Shown: one piece after another, positions 7,102 through 16,781 of the stretch
How the letters are laid out: each line of letters begins with the position of its first letter
How positions within the stretch are numbered: position 1 is the stretch's first letter
Source of the DNA: Desertimonas sp963732335
GTDB taxonomy: Bacteria; Actinomycetota; Acidimicrobiia; Acidimicrobiales; Ilumatobacteraceae
Length of the DNA stretch: 64,000 nt
NCBI GenBank assembly: GCA_963732335.1
Contig: CAVSZO010000039.1
Location: forward strand, 85,382 to 149,381
Direction: 5' to 3'
Notes under the pieces: model-generated
What the model was told of the DNA's origin: nothing
Databases searched by the model: none
What the model saw: the letters and a program-made list of their open reading frames with translations, nothing else
Translations under genes and position numbers: made by a program

Positions 7102-10100
7102 CTGGATCGGTGCCCTGCGTGTCGTCCCAGAACGTCGCCACCTCCGTCAGCCTCGCCCGGTGGTCGACGTTGCGTCCGCGTCGGATCAGATCGACGGCGG
7201 CGGAGGTCCCGTTCGCTTGGCCGAGGAGTACGACGATCTCGGTGCGCGATGCATTGGACAGCTCGACGGTCGTTTGTAGGGCGGCACACGGATCCAACCC
7301 GGCGCCGGCGGCTTCCTGGAGGCGGGAGCCGCCAGCGAGCGCAGCGGGTTGCTCTGGACCGCCGTTGCGTCCGAGGAACTCCGTCCGATCGGCCGTCCAA
7401 CTGGTTTGTCGACCGCAGAGATCGAGAAAGGCGACCCGGCCGGCGAAGTCGGTGTTCCACGGGTTCCTGGCCAGCAGCGCCTGTGTTTCCGGGTCGTGTT
7501 CGGTGATGATGTGCGGTGCGCTGGTGCCACGCGTCGCACCGAGCACCCACTCGGCGTACGCAGTGACGGACAGACGCCTCGTTCGGCCGGATCGGTTCTC
7601 AATCGTGAGCACCGAGACTTTCAGCGGGTCGTCGAGTGGGACGAACTGCACGAGGTCGAGGTGGATGCCGTCTCGCACGTGCTCGAAGCGGCTGTATCCG
7701 GGACCGTGGTGGGCGATGTAGGTCGATCGCTCACAACGGATCGGCTGCGCCGTCGGGCACCAGAGGTCGCCTGTCTCGTCGTCGCGGACGTACAGGGCTT
7801 CGCTTGCTGGGTCGCGGACCGGGTCGTTGGACCACTCCGTCAGCTTGTTTTCCCGGCTGTTCTCGGACCAGGTGTACCCACAGCCGGACTCGGACACCTG
7901 GAACCCGAAGGACTCGTTGGCGATCACATTCAGCCAGGGAGCTGGGGTCGATTGACCGGGGCCGAGGATGGTCACGTACTCACGCCCATCATCATCGAAG
8001 CCACCGAGCCCGTTGAAGAACTCCAACTCCGGAAGCGCTGCGGTGGCGCTGTCCCGCGCGGGCTGGCCGGCGACCGTCGGTGGTGTCGGCCGCGCATTTG
8101 GCCGGTTGGGACGCTCGAGGCGTGCGACCTGATCGGCAAGCTGTCCACGGCGGCTGAGCAGCACTGCGCGAGCAGCGGCCTGGAACAGCGTGCGGTCCTC
8201 CCCGGTGATCTGGTCACCGCGCAGGACGAACACACCGCCGTGGCTCGGGTGGGCGTCGTGCCCGAGACTCGACTGACTCTTGCGAACGAGGGCCTCGAGT
8301 TCGTGCTGAAGATCGTCGGCGTAGGTCGTGCCTTGTTCGTTGAGAATGACGAGATCGACGGCGAGCAGCTTGAGCCGCCAATACTCGTGTGCACGCAGCA
8401 ACTGTCTGACCATGCCGAGATCCTCGGCGGTGTCGATGCGCGCCAGCACGAGAGGGAGATCGCCCGAGATCCCGAAGCCCCACAGTCCAGAGGCTCCGCG
8501 TTCGTTGAGGGCGATGACGTTGCTCGCCGGGCGCAGCGATTGATCCGAGTAAACGATCCTGTTCGCCAGGCGTTGGAACAGCTGGGCTTCGTCGGACTCC
8601 ACTCCCAGGTGGTGGAGCTGGACCTGGGCATGTGTCCAGGCCAGCGTGGCCGCCCGTTCGAACGCCGCAGGCGTGCGGTGTTTGTCGGCAAGCTCGAGAA
8701 CGTGCTCACGCGAGTCCGCGACGACCGTGGAGAAGATCGAGTGCACCGTTTGGCCCGGCTCGATCTTGACTCTGGTCCGCAGGCTGAAGATCGGATCAAG
8801 CACCGCACCTACCGTGTTCGACAGAGGACGCCCATCGATGACCGATACCGGCGAACGGATCGATCGACCCCGTCCGAGAAAGCGAGCTCGATCAGTCTCG
8901 TACTGGATGAATTCGACCGTCTGCTCCTCCATCGTGATGACGTGGGCAGCCCACACGGGCTGTTCGTCCGCGGACCGTGGACGGCGGGACGCCAGCACGG
9001 CGCCGATGTCCGGAACGAACTCGGTCTGCACGAACAGGTTCTGAAACGCCGGGTGAGCGGTGTCCGCCGCCTGCGGCGAGAGGGCGAGCTCTTGGTACGA
9101 CGTCAACTCGATCTCGCGTGTGCGCGAGCCCAAGTTGGTGAGTGACACACGGCGGATTTCGGCGTCATCCTCCGCCGACACGACGACGGTCAACCCGGAC
9201 ACGATTGACCCGTCGCGGCGAGTGAACTCGACGTGGTCCTCGTAAAAGGTCACCTCGTAGGCGTCGGCGTCGACGCCACTTGGTTGATGAGCGGGCGACC
9301 ACACCGCCCCGCTGCCCATGTCACGCAGATAGACGAAGCTGCCCCACGGATCGCGGGTGACGTCTTCACGCCAGCGGCTCACCGAGACGTCGCCCCAGCG
9401 GCTGTAGCCGGCGCCGGCAGCGGTCAACATCACGGCATAGCGCCCGTTCGACAGTAGGTGTGTCCTCGGAACGGTGTCGTGGGGCGACGTGAACCGGCGG
9501 GACATCGGCGGCATCGTGCCGCGCACGTCAGCAGTGCTCGTCACGTCTGGGCGTGGATGGGCCGCGAGCGAGTCGCGGGGCATTCGCTCCTGCAGCAGCA
9601 GTTCGGTCGCCTCCACGGCCGGCTCGGCGTGGAAGCGCTCGACCATCGCACGGTTGTTGACGACGTTGCCGAGGGCCACGACAACCATGCCCTGGTGATG
9701 CGCCATGTAACTGTTGACGACGGCAACCGACGCCCCTCGAGGTAGGCGACGAGCGGTGTAGTCGAGCGCTTCGCGAAAGCCATATCGTCCGGCGGCCCCG
9801 CTGGCCGTCAGCCGGGCGAAGTTGCGAACCGCGGCGCCGGGGCGGATCATCGCTGCGAGGGCGGTCGCGTAGGGAGCGATCACGAGGGCGTCGCTCAACC
9901 CCCGTCTGATGCCCAGGCCGGGCACGCCGAACCCCGAGTACTGATATCTCTGGACGAGGTCACGGGCATTGAATCCGGACTCGGAGATTCCCCACGGCAC
10001 GCCGAAGTCGGCGGCGTAACTGATCTGGCGGTCGACGACCAACCGATAGGTGTGCTCCAACATGCTGCCGATGGGGGATCGCATCACCAGGGCCGGCATC

Positions 10101-13100
10101 AAGTACTCGAACATCGACCCGGACCACGAGATCAGGGCGGAGCCGCGGCCGACGGGAGTCAGGGCGCGACCAAGGCGGAACCAGTGTTCGGCATCGACGT
10201 CGCCCTTGGCGATCGCCACGAAGCTGGCGAGGCGGGCTTCCGAGGCGAGCAGGTCGTAGTAGCTCGGATCCAACACTCCGTCGGTGACGCGGAACCCGAT
10301 CGAGAACAGCTTGCGGACGGGATCGAACAGGAAGTCGAAGTCCATCTCCCAGACGAGTCGTTGCGCCAGGTCGGCGATCGCCTGGAGCCGTCGGACGAGT
10401 TCGGCCGCAGCAGCTGGTCCCTCGCCGGTCACGCCCACCGGCGGATCGGCCGCCTCGGCGAGTGTCGGGAACTCTGTCCAGTGCCCCGCCGGCTGTAGTA
10501 CTGAGAGGTCGCGAACGTGGCTCTGCACCGCTGACTGCACTGCCTCGACCCAGGTCACCAGTTCGCTGTCAAGGCGATCAGCACGTTCGGCAGTCAAGTC
10601 GGCGGCGACGTCGGAGAGCGTTCGAGCGGCTGAGGACAGCTTTTCGAGATCGTTGGCCCAGGTGTCCAGCGTCGCCGGAACGTCGGCGGTGGTTGTCAGC
10701 GGTGCGAACGCGTCGTCAAGGCGCCGCGCCACGTGCACCTGGCTCGACTGCTCGTCGTCGATCGTGGCGGCGGCGTGATGGGCGAGCGCGAAGGCGTCAC
10801 CGATGCCGGCGATCGCCGCGGCGACCGGAAGGGGCCGGTCGATCATTTGGCGGCAGGCGTTGGATACGGCGACGAGGTGGCCGGCGAGGTTGCCGCTGTC
10901 GACCGTGGACACGTACTCCGGCTTCAGCCGCTCGAGGGTCCGCGTGTCGTACCAGTTGTACAGGTGGCCGCGAAACCGCTCGAGTCGAGCAACTGTCGAC
11001 AGCGTCGCCTCGAGACGTTCGACTGACTCCACCGTCCCGATCCAACCGAAGTCGCGGGCGGTCACGGTGGCCAGCAGGTACATCCCGATGTTCGTCGGCG
11101 ACGTGCGATGCTCGACCGCAGGTTTGGGATCATCCTGGAAGTTGTCCGGAGGCAAGCAATGGTCGTCCGGGCCGACGAACGTCTCGAAGAACAGCCACGT
11201 CCGGCGGGCGAGGAGGCGGAGTCCCTCGATGTCGCCATCGGCCAGTTGCTCCGGGGCGGATTCGGCGGCGGGCAGGCTGACCCAGCGGGCCATGGCCGGC
11301 GCCAGCAGCCACAGTACGACGAAGGGTGCGGCGATCCACTTGGCGTCCGGATTGATGGCGAAGACGAGCAGTGCACTGGCGCCGGCAATCACGACGCCGC
11401 CAGCCATCTGCCGGTAGAAACTGCCCAACGCGAGATTGTGTTCGGCCTTGACCTGCGCGGCGGTTTCCCACTCGAGCAGATGTCGCCGGGTGACGTACAC
11501 CCGCGCCAGCGTGCGGACGGTCGCGTCCGCCATCAGCCACGCCTGGTGGGCGAGGAGTGTGATGCCAAGGACGACGTGAGCCACGGCGACAACGACATCG
11601 CTGCGGACGGCACGCAGATGGCTGCGCATCGAGATCCCGAGGCGGCGCGGCACCACCCCCGCTGCCACCGGGAGTGCCGCCGGCACGATGAACGACCCAA
11701 CGACGAACGCCGTCCACCACCCGGCCGACGCCCCAGACAGTGTCCAGGCGGCAACCAGGGTGCCGATGGCGAGCGGGGCGGACATCGTTCGTCGCAGGTT
11801 GTCGACCATCTTCCATCGGGCGATGCCGCCGATGCGGGCAGGACCGCGGCCCTCGGTGCTGCGGCCCGTTCGGCCCAAGATCCACGGCAGCAACTGCCAG
11901 TCACCCCGCGCCCAGCGGTGTTGCCGGGCAGCGCTGACCAGGTAATTCGATGGGTATTCGTCCAGCAACGCGACATCGGTCACCAGCCCGGCTCGGGCGA
12001 AGACTCCTTCGAACAGGTCGTGGCTCAGCAGTGAGTTCTCCGGCACACGCCCGTGCATCGCCGCTGCGAAGGCATCGACGTCGTAGATCCCCTTGCCGGT
12101 GAAGCTGCCCTCCTGAAAGAGATCCTGATAGACGTCGGAGACGGCTGACGAATAGGGATCGATGCCGGCAGGTCCACCGAAGATGCGTTGAAACGTCGAC
12201 CCCTCGTGCTCCGCTGGCAGCGTCGGCGTGATCCGTGGCTGGAGCAAGCCGTAGCCATGTGTCACCCGGCCGGTCCTAGCGTCGAAGCGCGGCTGGTTGA
12301 GCGGATGCGCCATCGTTCCGACGAGACGCGCCACCGAACCCCGCGGGAGCCGGGTGTCAGCATCGAGCGTGACGACGTAGCGCACGTCGGGCGGCGGAAT
12401 CGAGGCGGCGCGTGTGCTACTCGTCAGAAAGCTCGTCGTCGTCGAACCCCTCAGCAGTGCATTCAACTCCTCGAGCTTGCCGCGCTTGCGTTCCCAGCCC
12501 ATCCAGCAGCCCTCGCCGCCGTTCCACCTTCGCTGCCGATGGAAGAGCAGAAACCGGGCTCCGCCGCCGGGGGCCTCGCCGTAGCGCTGATTGAGTTGAT
12601 CAATCCCCGCTGCCGCCGCGGAGAGCAACTCGTCATCCCCCGTGACACGTTCACTCTCCGCATCGAGCCAGTCCGAGACCAGGGCGAACCGTAGGTCTCC
12701 CTCACGGTTGCTCAGGTAGTGGACTTCCAACTGCGCTACCTGGGCCTCGACGTCAGCTGGCGTTGTGAGCAGCATCGGAACGGCGACGAGCGTTCGCTGA
12801 TTGGCCGGCACGCCGTCATCGAGGTCGAGCCGCGGCAGCGGCCGAGGACGCAACACGTGGGTGACGGTCCAGTTGACGAGGGCTGTCGCCAGCTCGGACG
12901 CCGGGCCGAGGGCGAGGATGGCGACCGTGATCGCACCCACGTGACGGCCGGCGAGCACGAAGGGAACGGCGACGATGAGTCCCGTGAGCAGCGTGAGAGA
13001 TCCGAGATAGAAACCCGCGCCCGCTCGTAGCGCAGCGCGCTGCAACCGTTTCAGCCGGCTCACCCGAACGTGAAGGGACCGCTCCAGATTGGAGCGTCCA

Positions 13101-14431
13101 TCGGCGACGAGGTAGTAGCCGGGATCTCGGAGCCGAGACAACATCGATGTGTCGGGATCGTCATCGGACTGGACGTTCGCGGTCATGGCGATGGTCGCCC
13201 GGGCGACGTCGACCTCTGTGCGGCCCGATCCCCGGGCGAGCTCTTCGACGGCCTTCCGATACTGGTCGCGCGTGGCGAAGTCCATCTCGCCGAACGCGCT
13301 CCCATCACGAAGCACTTCGTCGACCACACTGACGCTCTCGACGAACTCAGCCCAGTCGAACGACGAGATCAGCCTCATGCTGGTGATCACGTTGCGCACC
13401 GTGACACTCGTCGTGGCCATGCGCTGGTGCTCTCGCTGGACGAGTTCTTCGGTCGTGACACCCTGAGATGCCACGAGCCGCTCGAGCCAGGGCAGCGCCG
13501 GTGTCACTGCGGGGTCCTGATCACGGAGGCGTTGAAAGAGCTGGACCTGGGCGGACGTTGTCAACTGCGCTCGCTCGAGCCGGCGCATCGACGTCGAACC
13601 ATCGTCAGGACCCTCCGCGCCCAATCCGAGCAAGGTGTCGGCCAACTCGTCGGCGAGCTGGCGCTCCGCCCGACCGGATACGATCCGCTCCGCGAGGCGG
13701 CGGAGATTCTCGACAAGCAGGATGCGCAGGCTGATTGCAATCGCCCACAGCTCCCCGATCGTCAACGGCTCGACCTGTTGATACGCCCGCACCAATCGCC
13801 GCAATGTCTCCGGGTCGAAGCGGCTGTCCGTGTGGGCGACATAGGCCCACGCCAAACCGAAGACGCGTGGGTAGCCCGCCAGATGACCCTCGGCCAACTT
13901 GGGAAGCTCGCGGTAATAGTCCGCAGGCAAGTCGTCGCGGATCTCGCGAACCTGTTCGTCGACGATCGTGAAGTTGTCGACGAGCCATTCGGCCGCCGGC
14001 GTAATCGCACGCTCCTCCTCGATCGCGCGCGCCAACACGCGATATGACTCCACCAGGACGTGAGCGTTCTCGACGACGCGACGCCGGATCGGCACTCCAC
14101 CGCTGTGGCCGGGCGCCACAATCTGGGCGGCGGCAAGAGACCGCCCGTGCTCCTCCAACCGCTCGACGCTGAAGAGCTCCTCAACGATCGGTTCATCGAC
14201 GACGGTCTGTGCGCGACCCCGCCTGCGAACCCGGCGCGGCGCTTCGGGAAAGGACCGCCTCGACCCTCTCGCCCCGCTCATAGCCCGAGCGAATCTCGTC
14301 GGCCGCCGCCGATCCAGTTTCGTCTGACACCCGGATACGTCCCGCCCGTCGAGGGCTGCGCCGTCGCGTTCCCCTCGCCGCGGCGGACTCCCGGCGATCC
14401 AGGACGCGCCCGTCGTGGTGGTGCCGATCAC
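6539..14431 (-). CDS. ndvB: Cyclic beta-1,2-glucan synthase, GT84 and central part (frameshifted near 7105)
   Basis: Very large membrane glycosyltransferase. In order: an N-terminal helical region (VEELFSVERLEEHGRSLAAA near residue 85), two membrane helices near 480-535, and the GT84 domain with DADTRLPRG near 688 and QHRWARGDWQ near 835. A multi-span block follows (about 880-1100), then a glucoamylase-like region and the supersandwich/GH94 repeats. It makes and cyclises beta-1,2-glucan from UDP-glucose at the inner face of the membrane. The last true residues are FWDDTQGT near 7110; beyond that the frame (to 6539) is out-of-phase tail, and the real continuation is the 5608-7101 entry. GTG 14431 overlaps the upstream stop (GTGA); ATG 14281 (MSGARGSRRS) is an alternative start. 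Cyclic glucan synthases are best known from Rhizobiales, so this is a notable occurrence. Confidence 0.85.
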   Translation of the reverse strand: MIGTTTTGASWIAGSPPRRGERDGAALDGRDVSGCQTKLDRRRPTRFARAMSGARGSRRSFPEAPRRVRRRGRAQTVVDEPIVEELFSVERLEEHGRSLAAAQIVAPGHSGGVPIRRRVVENAHVLVESYRVLARAIEEERAITPAAEWLVDNFTIVDEQVREIRDDLPADYYRELPKLAEGHLAGYPRVFGLAWAYVAHTDSRFDPETLRRLVRAYQQVEPLTIGELWAIAISLRILLVENLRRLAERIVSGRAERQLADELADTLLGLGAEGPDDGSTSMRRLERAQLTTSAQVQLFQRLRDQDPAVTPALPWLERLVASQGVTTEELVQREHQRMATTSVTVRNVITSMRLISSFDWAEFVESVSVVDEVLRDGSAFGEMDFATRDQYRKAVEELARGSGRTEVDVARATIAMTANVQSDDDPDTSMLSRLRDPGYYLVADGRSNLERSLHVRVSRLKRLQRAALRAGAGFYLGSLTLLTGLIVAVPFVLAGRHVGAITVAILALGPASELATALVNWTVTHVLRPRPLPRLDLDDGVPANQRTLVAVPMLLTTPADVEAQVAQLEVHYLSNREGDLRFALVSDWLDAESERVTGDDELLSAAAAGIDQLNQRYGEAPGGGARFLLFHRQRRWNGGEGCWMGWERKRGKLEELNALLRGSTTTSFLTSSTRAASIPPPDVRYVVTLDADTRLPRGSVARLVGTMAHPLNQPRFDARTGRVTHGYGLLQPRITPTLPAEHEGSTFQRIFGGPAGIDPYSSAVSDVYQDLFQEGSFTGKGIYDVDAFAAAMHGRVPENSLLSHDLFEGVFARAGLVTDVALLDEYPSNYLVSAARQHRWARGDWQLLPWILGRTGRSTEGRGPARIGGIARWKMVDNLRRTMSAPLAIGTLVAAWTLSGASAGWWTAFVVGSFIVPAALPVAAGVVPRRLGISMRSHLRAVRSDVVVAVAHVVLGITLLAHQAWLMADATVRTLARVYVTRRHLLEWETAAQVKAEHNLALGSFYRQMAGGVVIAGASALLVFAINPDAKWIAAPFVVLWLLAPAMARWVSLPAAESAPEQLADGDIEGLRLLARRTWLFFETFVGPDDHCLPPDNFQDDPKPAVEHRTSPTNIGMYLLATVTARDFGWIGTVESVERLEATLSTVARLERFRGHLYNWYDTRTLERLKPEYVSTVDSGNLAGHLVAVSNACRQMIDRPLPVAAAIAGIGDAFALAHHAAATIDDEQSSQVHVARRLDDAFAPLTTTADVPATLDTWANDLEKLSSAARTLSDVAADLTAERADRLDSELVTWVEAVQSAVQSHVRDLSVLQPAGHWTEFPTLAEAADPPVGVTGEGPAAAAELVRRLQAIADLAQRLVWEMDFDFLFDPVRKLFSIGFRVTDGVLDPSYYDLLASEARLASFVAIAKGDVDAEHWFRLGRALTPVGRGSALISWSGSMFEYLMPALVMRSPIGSMLEHTYRLVVDRQISYAADFGVPWGISESGFNARDLVQRYQYSGFGVPGLGIRRGLSDALVIAPYATALAAMIRPGAAVRNFARLTASGAAGRYGFREALDYTARRLPRGASVAVVNSYMAHHQGMVVVALGNVVNNRAMVERFHAEPAVEATELLLQERMPRDSLAAHPRPDVTSTADVRGTMPPMSRRFTSPHDTVPRTHLLSNGRYAVMLTAAGAGYSRWGDVSVSRWREDVTRDPWGSFVYLRDMGSGAVWSPAHQPSGVDADAYEVTFYEDHVEFTRRDGSIVSGLTVVVSAEDDAEIRRVSLTNLGSRTREIELTSYQELALSPQAADTAHPAFQNLFVQTEFVPDIGAVLASRRPRSADEQPVWAAHVITMEEQTVEFIQYETDRARFLGRGRSIRSPVSVIDGRPLSNTVGAVLDPIFSLRTRVKIEPGQTVHSIFSTVVADSREHVLELADKHRTPAAFERAATLAWTHAQVQLHHLGVESDEAQLFQRLANRIVYSDQSLRPASNVIALNERGASGLWGFGISGDLPLVLARIDTAEDLGMVRQLLRAHEYWRLKLLAVDLVILNEQGTTYADDLQHELEALVRKSQSSLGHDAHPSHGGVFVLRGDQITGEDRTLFQAAARAVLLSRRGQLADQVARLERPNRPNARPTPPTVAGQPARDSATAALPELEFFNGLGGFDDDGREYVTILGPGQSTPAPWLNVIANESFGFQVSESGCGYTWSENSRENKLTEWSNDPVRDPASEALYVRDDETGDLWCPTAQPIRCERSTYIAHHGPGYSRFEHVRDGIHLDLVQFVPLDDPLKVSVLTIENRSGRTRRLSVTAYAEWVLGATRGTSAPHIITEHDPETQALLARNPWNTDFAGRVAFLDLCGRQTSWTADRTEFLGRNGGPEQPAALAGGSRLQEAAGAGLDPCAALQTTVELSNASRTEIVVLLGQANGTSAAVDLIRRGRNVDHRARLTEVATFWDDTQGTDPGADARPFDGHPAQPLADLPGARLPCLGADRAVPSWWRLRLPRPATGRDRLGHRQARADPRASAQSGRATVRRRRRPALVAPAVGSRRSHTNLRRPSLAPVRRPPIPRGDGRRRGTRRDGPVPGRTAAGDRSDGRLLPARTSADGSDTVRSLCRSTQSQPRSRRPRVAPHRVRRLERWHESRRPSGQG

Positions 14432-16548
14432 CTGGCGGGCTGGGAGGACTCGATGGCGAAGATGAAGAGCTCGTCCTGCTGACGCTGATCTCGTCCGAGC
14501 AGCACCTCCGGCGCTTCCTCGGTGGTCGTCGCGAAGAGGGTCATGAACCCATTGCTTGTCGTGCCGCTCGGCGTGTAGACGTCGACCAGGACGTACAACA
14601 GCCCATTGATGGTGAGATCCGGGTTGAGTCCGGCCGCTGCTGCGGCGGCGGTGATCTCCTCAGGTGTCGCCGAGTCGTCCGGCAGCCGATACTCACCGAT
14701 TGCGTCGCCTGCAGGGGTGTCCGAGACGTCGAGTCCGTAGATCACCTCCGGAGCAGGATCTGCTGGATCCTGGACGAAGAGGATGACTGAAGTGCTGGAG
14801 TAGACGGACGGCTGCCACACCTGTTCCACTCGATAGCGCTCGTCGTCGGTGGCGACGACTTGCGGCTGCTCCATGACCTGGAACTCGATCTCAAACGTCG
14901 GGGCCGCCTCGAAGCGGTAGACCTGGTCCTCGGCGTCAGCCCCGGTGGTCCGCAGATAGAGGACCTCCTCGACGTCGGCCTGATCGGTGCTTGCCAACTC
15001 GAACGGCCCGATGCAGCCGATTCGAGTCAGTGTTCCGACGTCCTCGGACGCCTCAGCCCGGACAAACACATAGGCCACGCCACCGAACCGGATCGGGTTC
15101 GGCAGGTTCTCCGGGATGCCCTGTGCAGTGAGCTGGCCCGGGTTGCCGCTGCACGCCGTCGCTGGGATCTCGGCGGTCGTCGTCGTCGTCGTCACCTCCG
15201 GCGGCTCCGTCGTCGTCGACGTCGAGGTCGTCGTCGCAGCCTCCGTCGTGGTGGTGGAGGTGGTGGACGTCGAGGTGGTCGTCGCTGGCTCCGTGGTGGT
15301 CGTGGTGGTAGATGTCGAGGTCGTCGTCGGAGGTTCCGTCGTCGTCGAGGTCGAGGTTGTCGTCGCCGGTTCCGTCGTCGCCGGCGACGTGGAAGTCGTG
15401 GTTGCCGGCTCCGTTGTCGTCGTGGACGTCGAGGTCGTCGTCGGCGGTTCCGTCGTCGTCGTCGACGTGGAAGTCGTCGTCGTGGGCTCCGTTGCCAGCG
15501 ACTCCGTCGCCGGCGGCTCCGTCGCCGGCGGCTCCGTTGCGGGCGGCTCGGTCGTGGGCGGTGCCGTTGTCGTTGTCGGCGGCTGCGTCGTCGTGGTCGT
15601 GGTCGTCGATGTCGTGGTCGTGGTCGTCGATGTCGTGCTCGTGGTCGGAGGGGTGGTCTCTTCCGCCGGGGCGGCTCCAGCGCCCGTGAAGCTCAACCAG
15701 CGCGTGCCGACGAGCACATAGAGCTGCGTGAAGCCGGCTCCGACCGTGTCTGTCGGGGCGAAGACCGGGAACGCGGTCGAGCACCCGACCTTCGTCAGCG
15801 AGGCGGGGTCGACGGCGTCGGTGGCATCGGATTCGAAGGCGAACTCGGTGCCGTTGAAGGCGAGCGACTCGGCGATCGATGCCGGCCGGCCATCGTCGCC
15901 CACCAGGACGAAGCGAAGCAGTCCCCCGCCGGATGAGAAGAACAGCTCGGGGAACGGCTGGGCGCTTTCGGGATCCGCAGAGACTGGCTCTCCATTGCTG
16001 TCACCGACTTGCTGGAGCGAGTCCGCGGTGAGGTCGGTCTCGTTGCCAGCGAACGCATAGAGGGAGCCGCTGGCATCGACGCGCTCGAATTCCCCTGCCT
16101 CCGCCGGGCAGGAGACGTCCGGCGATCCGACGCCTTCTGGCAGGTACCGCGCCAGCTCATCCTCGCTGCGATTCGGCACCGACAGGTAGATGGCCGCGAA
16201 CGGGCCCTCCTCGGTTCTGGCGTAGGCGATGGTTTCCTGTTCCTGGGCAACCCTGAACAGCTCCTGTCGGCTGAGCGGCACGATCCGATCGAACAGGAAA
16301 CGGGCGTCGGCGATCACGACTTCGCGAGGCAGACCCTCGGGTTGCCCGCCATTGCCGAGCCCGTCGACAAGCTCGATGCCCTGGTCGACTTGTTGCCCGG
16401 GCGGCGAACTCGGGGGCCCGGGCGGCGGCGAACTCGGCGGCCCGGCCACCGCGCTCGGGCTCGCCGCGGCAAGCTGGCCGAGCAACGGCGCCAACACGCT
16501 GCCGACGAGCGTGCAAACGACCGCAATCTTGATGGAGCGTGTGCGCAC
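14428..16548 (-). CDS. Secreted protein with Thr/Pro-rich low-complexity linker, unknown function
   Basis: About 706 residues from GTG 16548, chosen because GAGGGGG lies just upstream and the protein then opens with a signal peptide (VRTRSIKIAVVCTLVGSVLA). Residues about 40-270 and 440-700 are two globular regions. Both contain modules of the form 'VGSLTRVGC...' ending near a Cys followed by (F)PVF or PFEL, so they are probably related repeats. Between them, roughly 270-435, is a long linker of TTTSTSTTTTEPPTT-type repeats with EPPATEPPATEPP. Such linkers occur in secreted, often O-glycosylated, cell-surface proteins. I recognise no catalytic motif. The stop overlaps the glucan synthase GTG, which implies co-translation and suggests an envelope or exopolysaccharide role (inference). 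Confidence 0.75.
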   Translation of the reverse strand: MRTRSIKIAVVCTLVGSVLAPLLGQLAAASPSAVAGPPSSPPPGPPSSPPGQQVDQGIELVDGLGNGGQPEGLPREVVIADARFLFDRIVPLSRQELFRVAQEQETIAYARTEEGPFAAIYLSVPNRSEDELARYLPEGVGSPDVSCPAEAGEFERVDASGSLYAFAGNETDLTADSLQQVGDSNGEPVSADPESAQPFPELFFSSGGGLLRFVLVGDDGRPASIAESLAFNGTEFAFESDATDAVDPASLTKVGCSTAFPVFAPTDTVGAGFTQLYVLVGTRWLSFTGAGAAPAEETTPPTTSTTSTTTTTTSTTTTTTTQPPTTTTAPPTTEPPATEPPATEPPATESLATEPTTTTSTSTTTTEPPTTTSTSTTTTEPATTTSTSPATTEPATTTSTSTTTEPPTTTSTSTTTTTTEPATTTSTSTTSTTTTEAATTTSTSTTTEPPEVTTTTTTAEIPATACSGNPGQLTAQGIPENLPNPIRFGGVAYVFVRAEASEDVGTLTRIGCIGPFELASTDQADVEEVLYLRTTGADAEDQVYRFEAAPTFEIEFQVMEQPQVVATDDERYRVEQVWQPSVYSSTSVILFVQDPADPAPEVIYGLDVSDTPAGDAIGEYRLPDDSATPEEITAAAAAAGLNPDLTINGLLYVLVDVYTPSGTTSNGFMTLFATTTEEAPEVLLGRDQRQQDELFIFAIESSQPAR

Positions 16549-16781
16549 CGGATCCCCCTCTGATGACCCCACCTCGGATGTCCCCTTGGTTACCCGTCTC
16601 TCGTCACGCCAGACATCGAGCCGAGCGTTGAACCGGGTCCGACGACGCTCACCGCACTTCGAAGGCAGAACCGGAGGAGCAGAATCGCTCACGCGTGGCA
16701 CGCATCAAAAGCACACGACCTGGGTACTTGGGCGCCCGGGCAGGCGATGCACGCCTGGCGGTCAAGAAGAAGGTGAATGCG

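Noticed and set aside
14860..15936. Arg/Gly-rich plus-strand frame across the Thr/Pro linker
   Set aside because: It is the antisense of GTC/GTG repeats; the minus-strand protein has a signal peptide, ribosome site and ordered domains.
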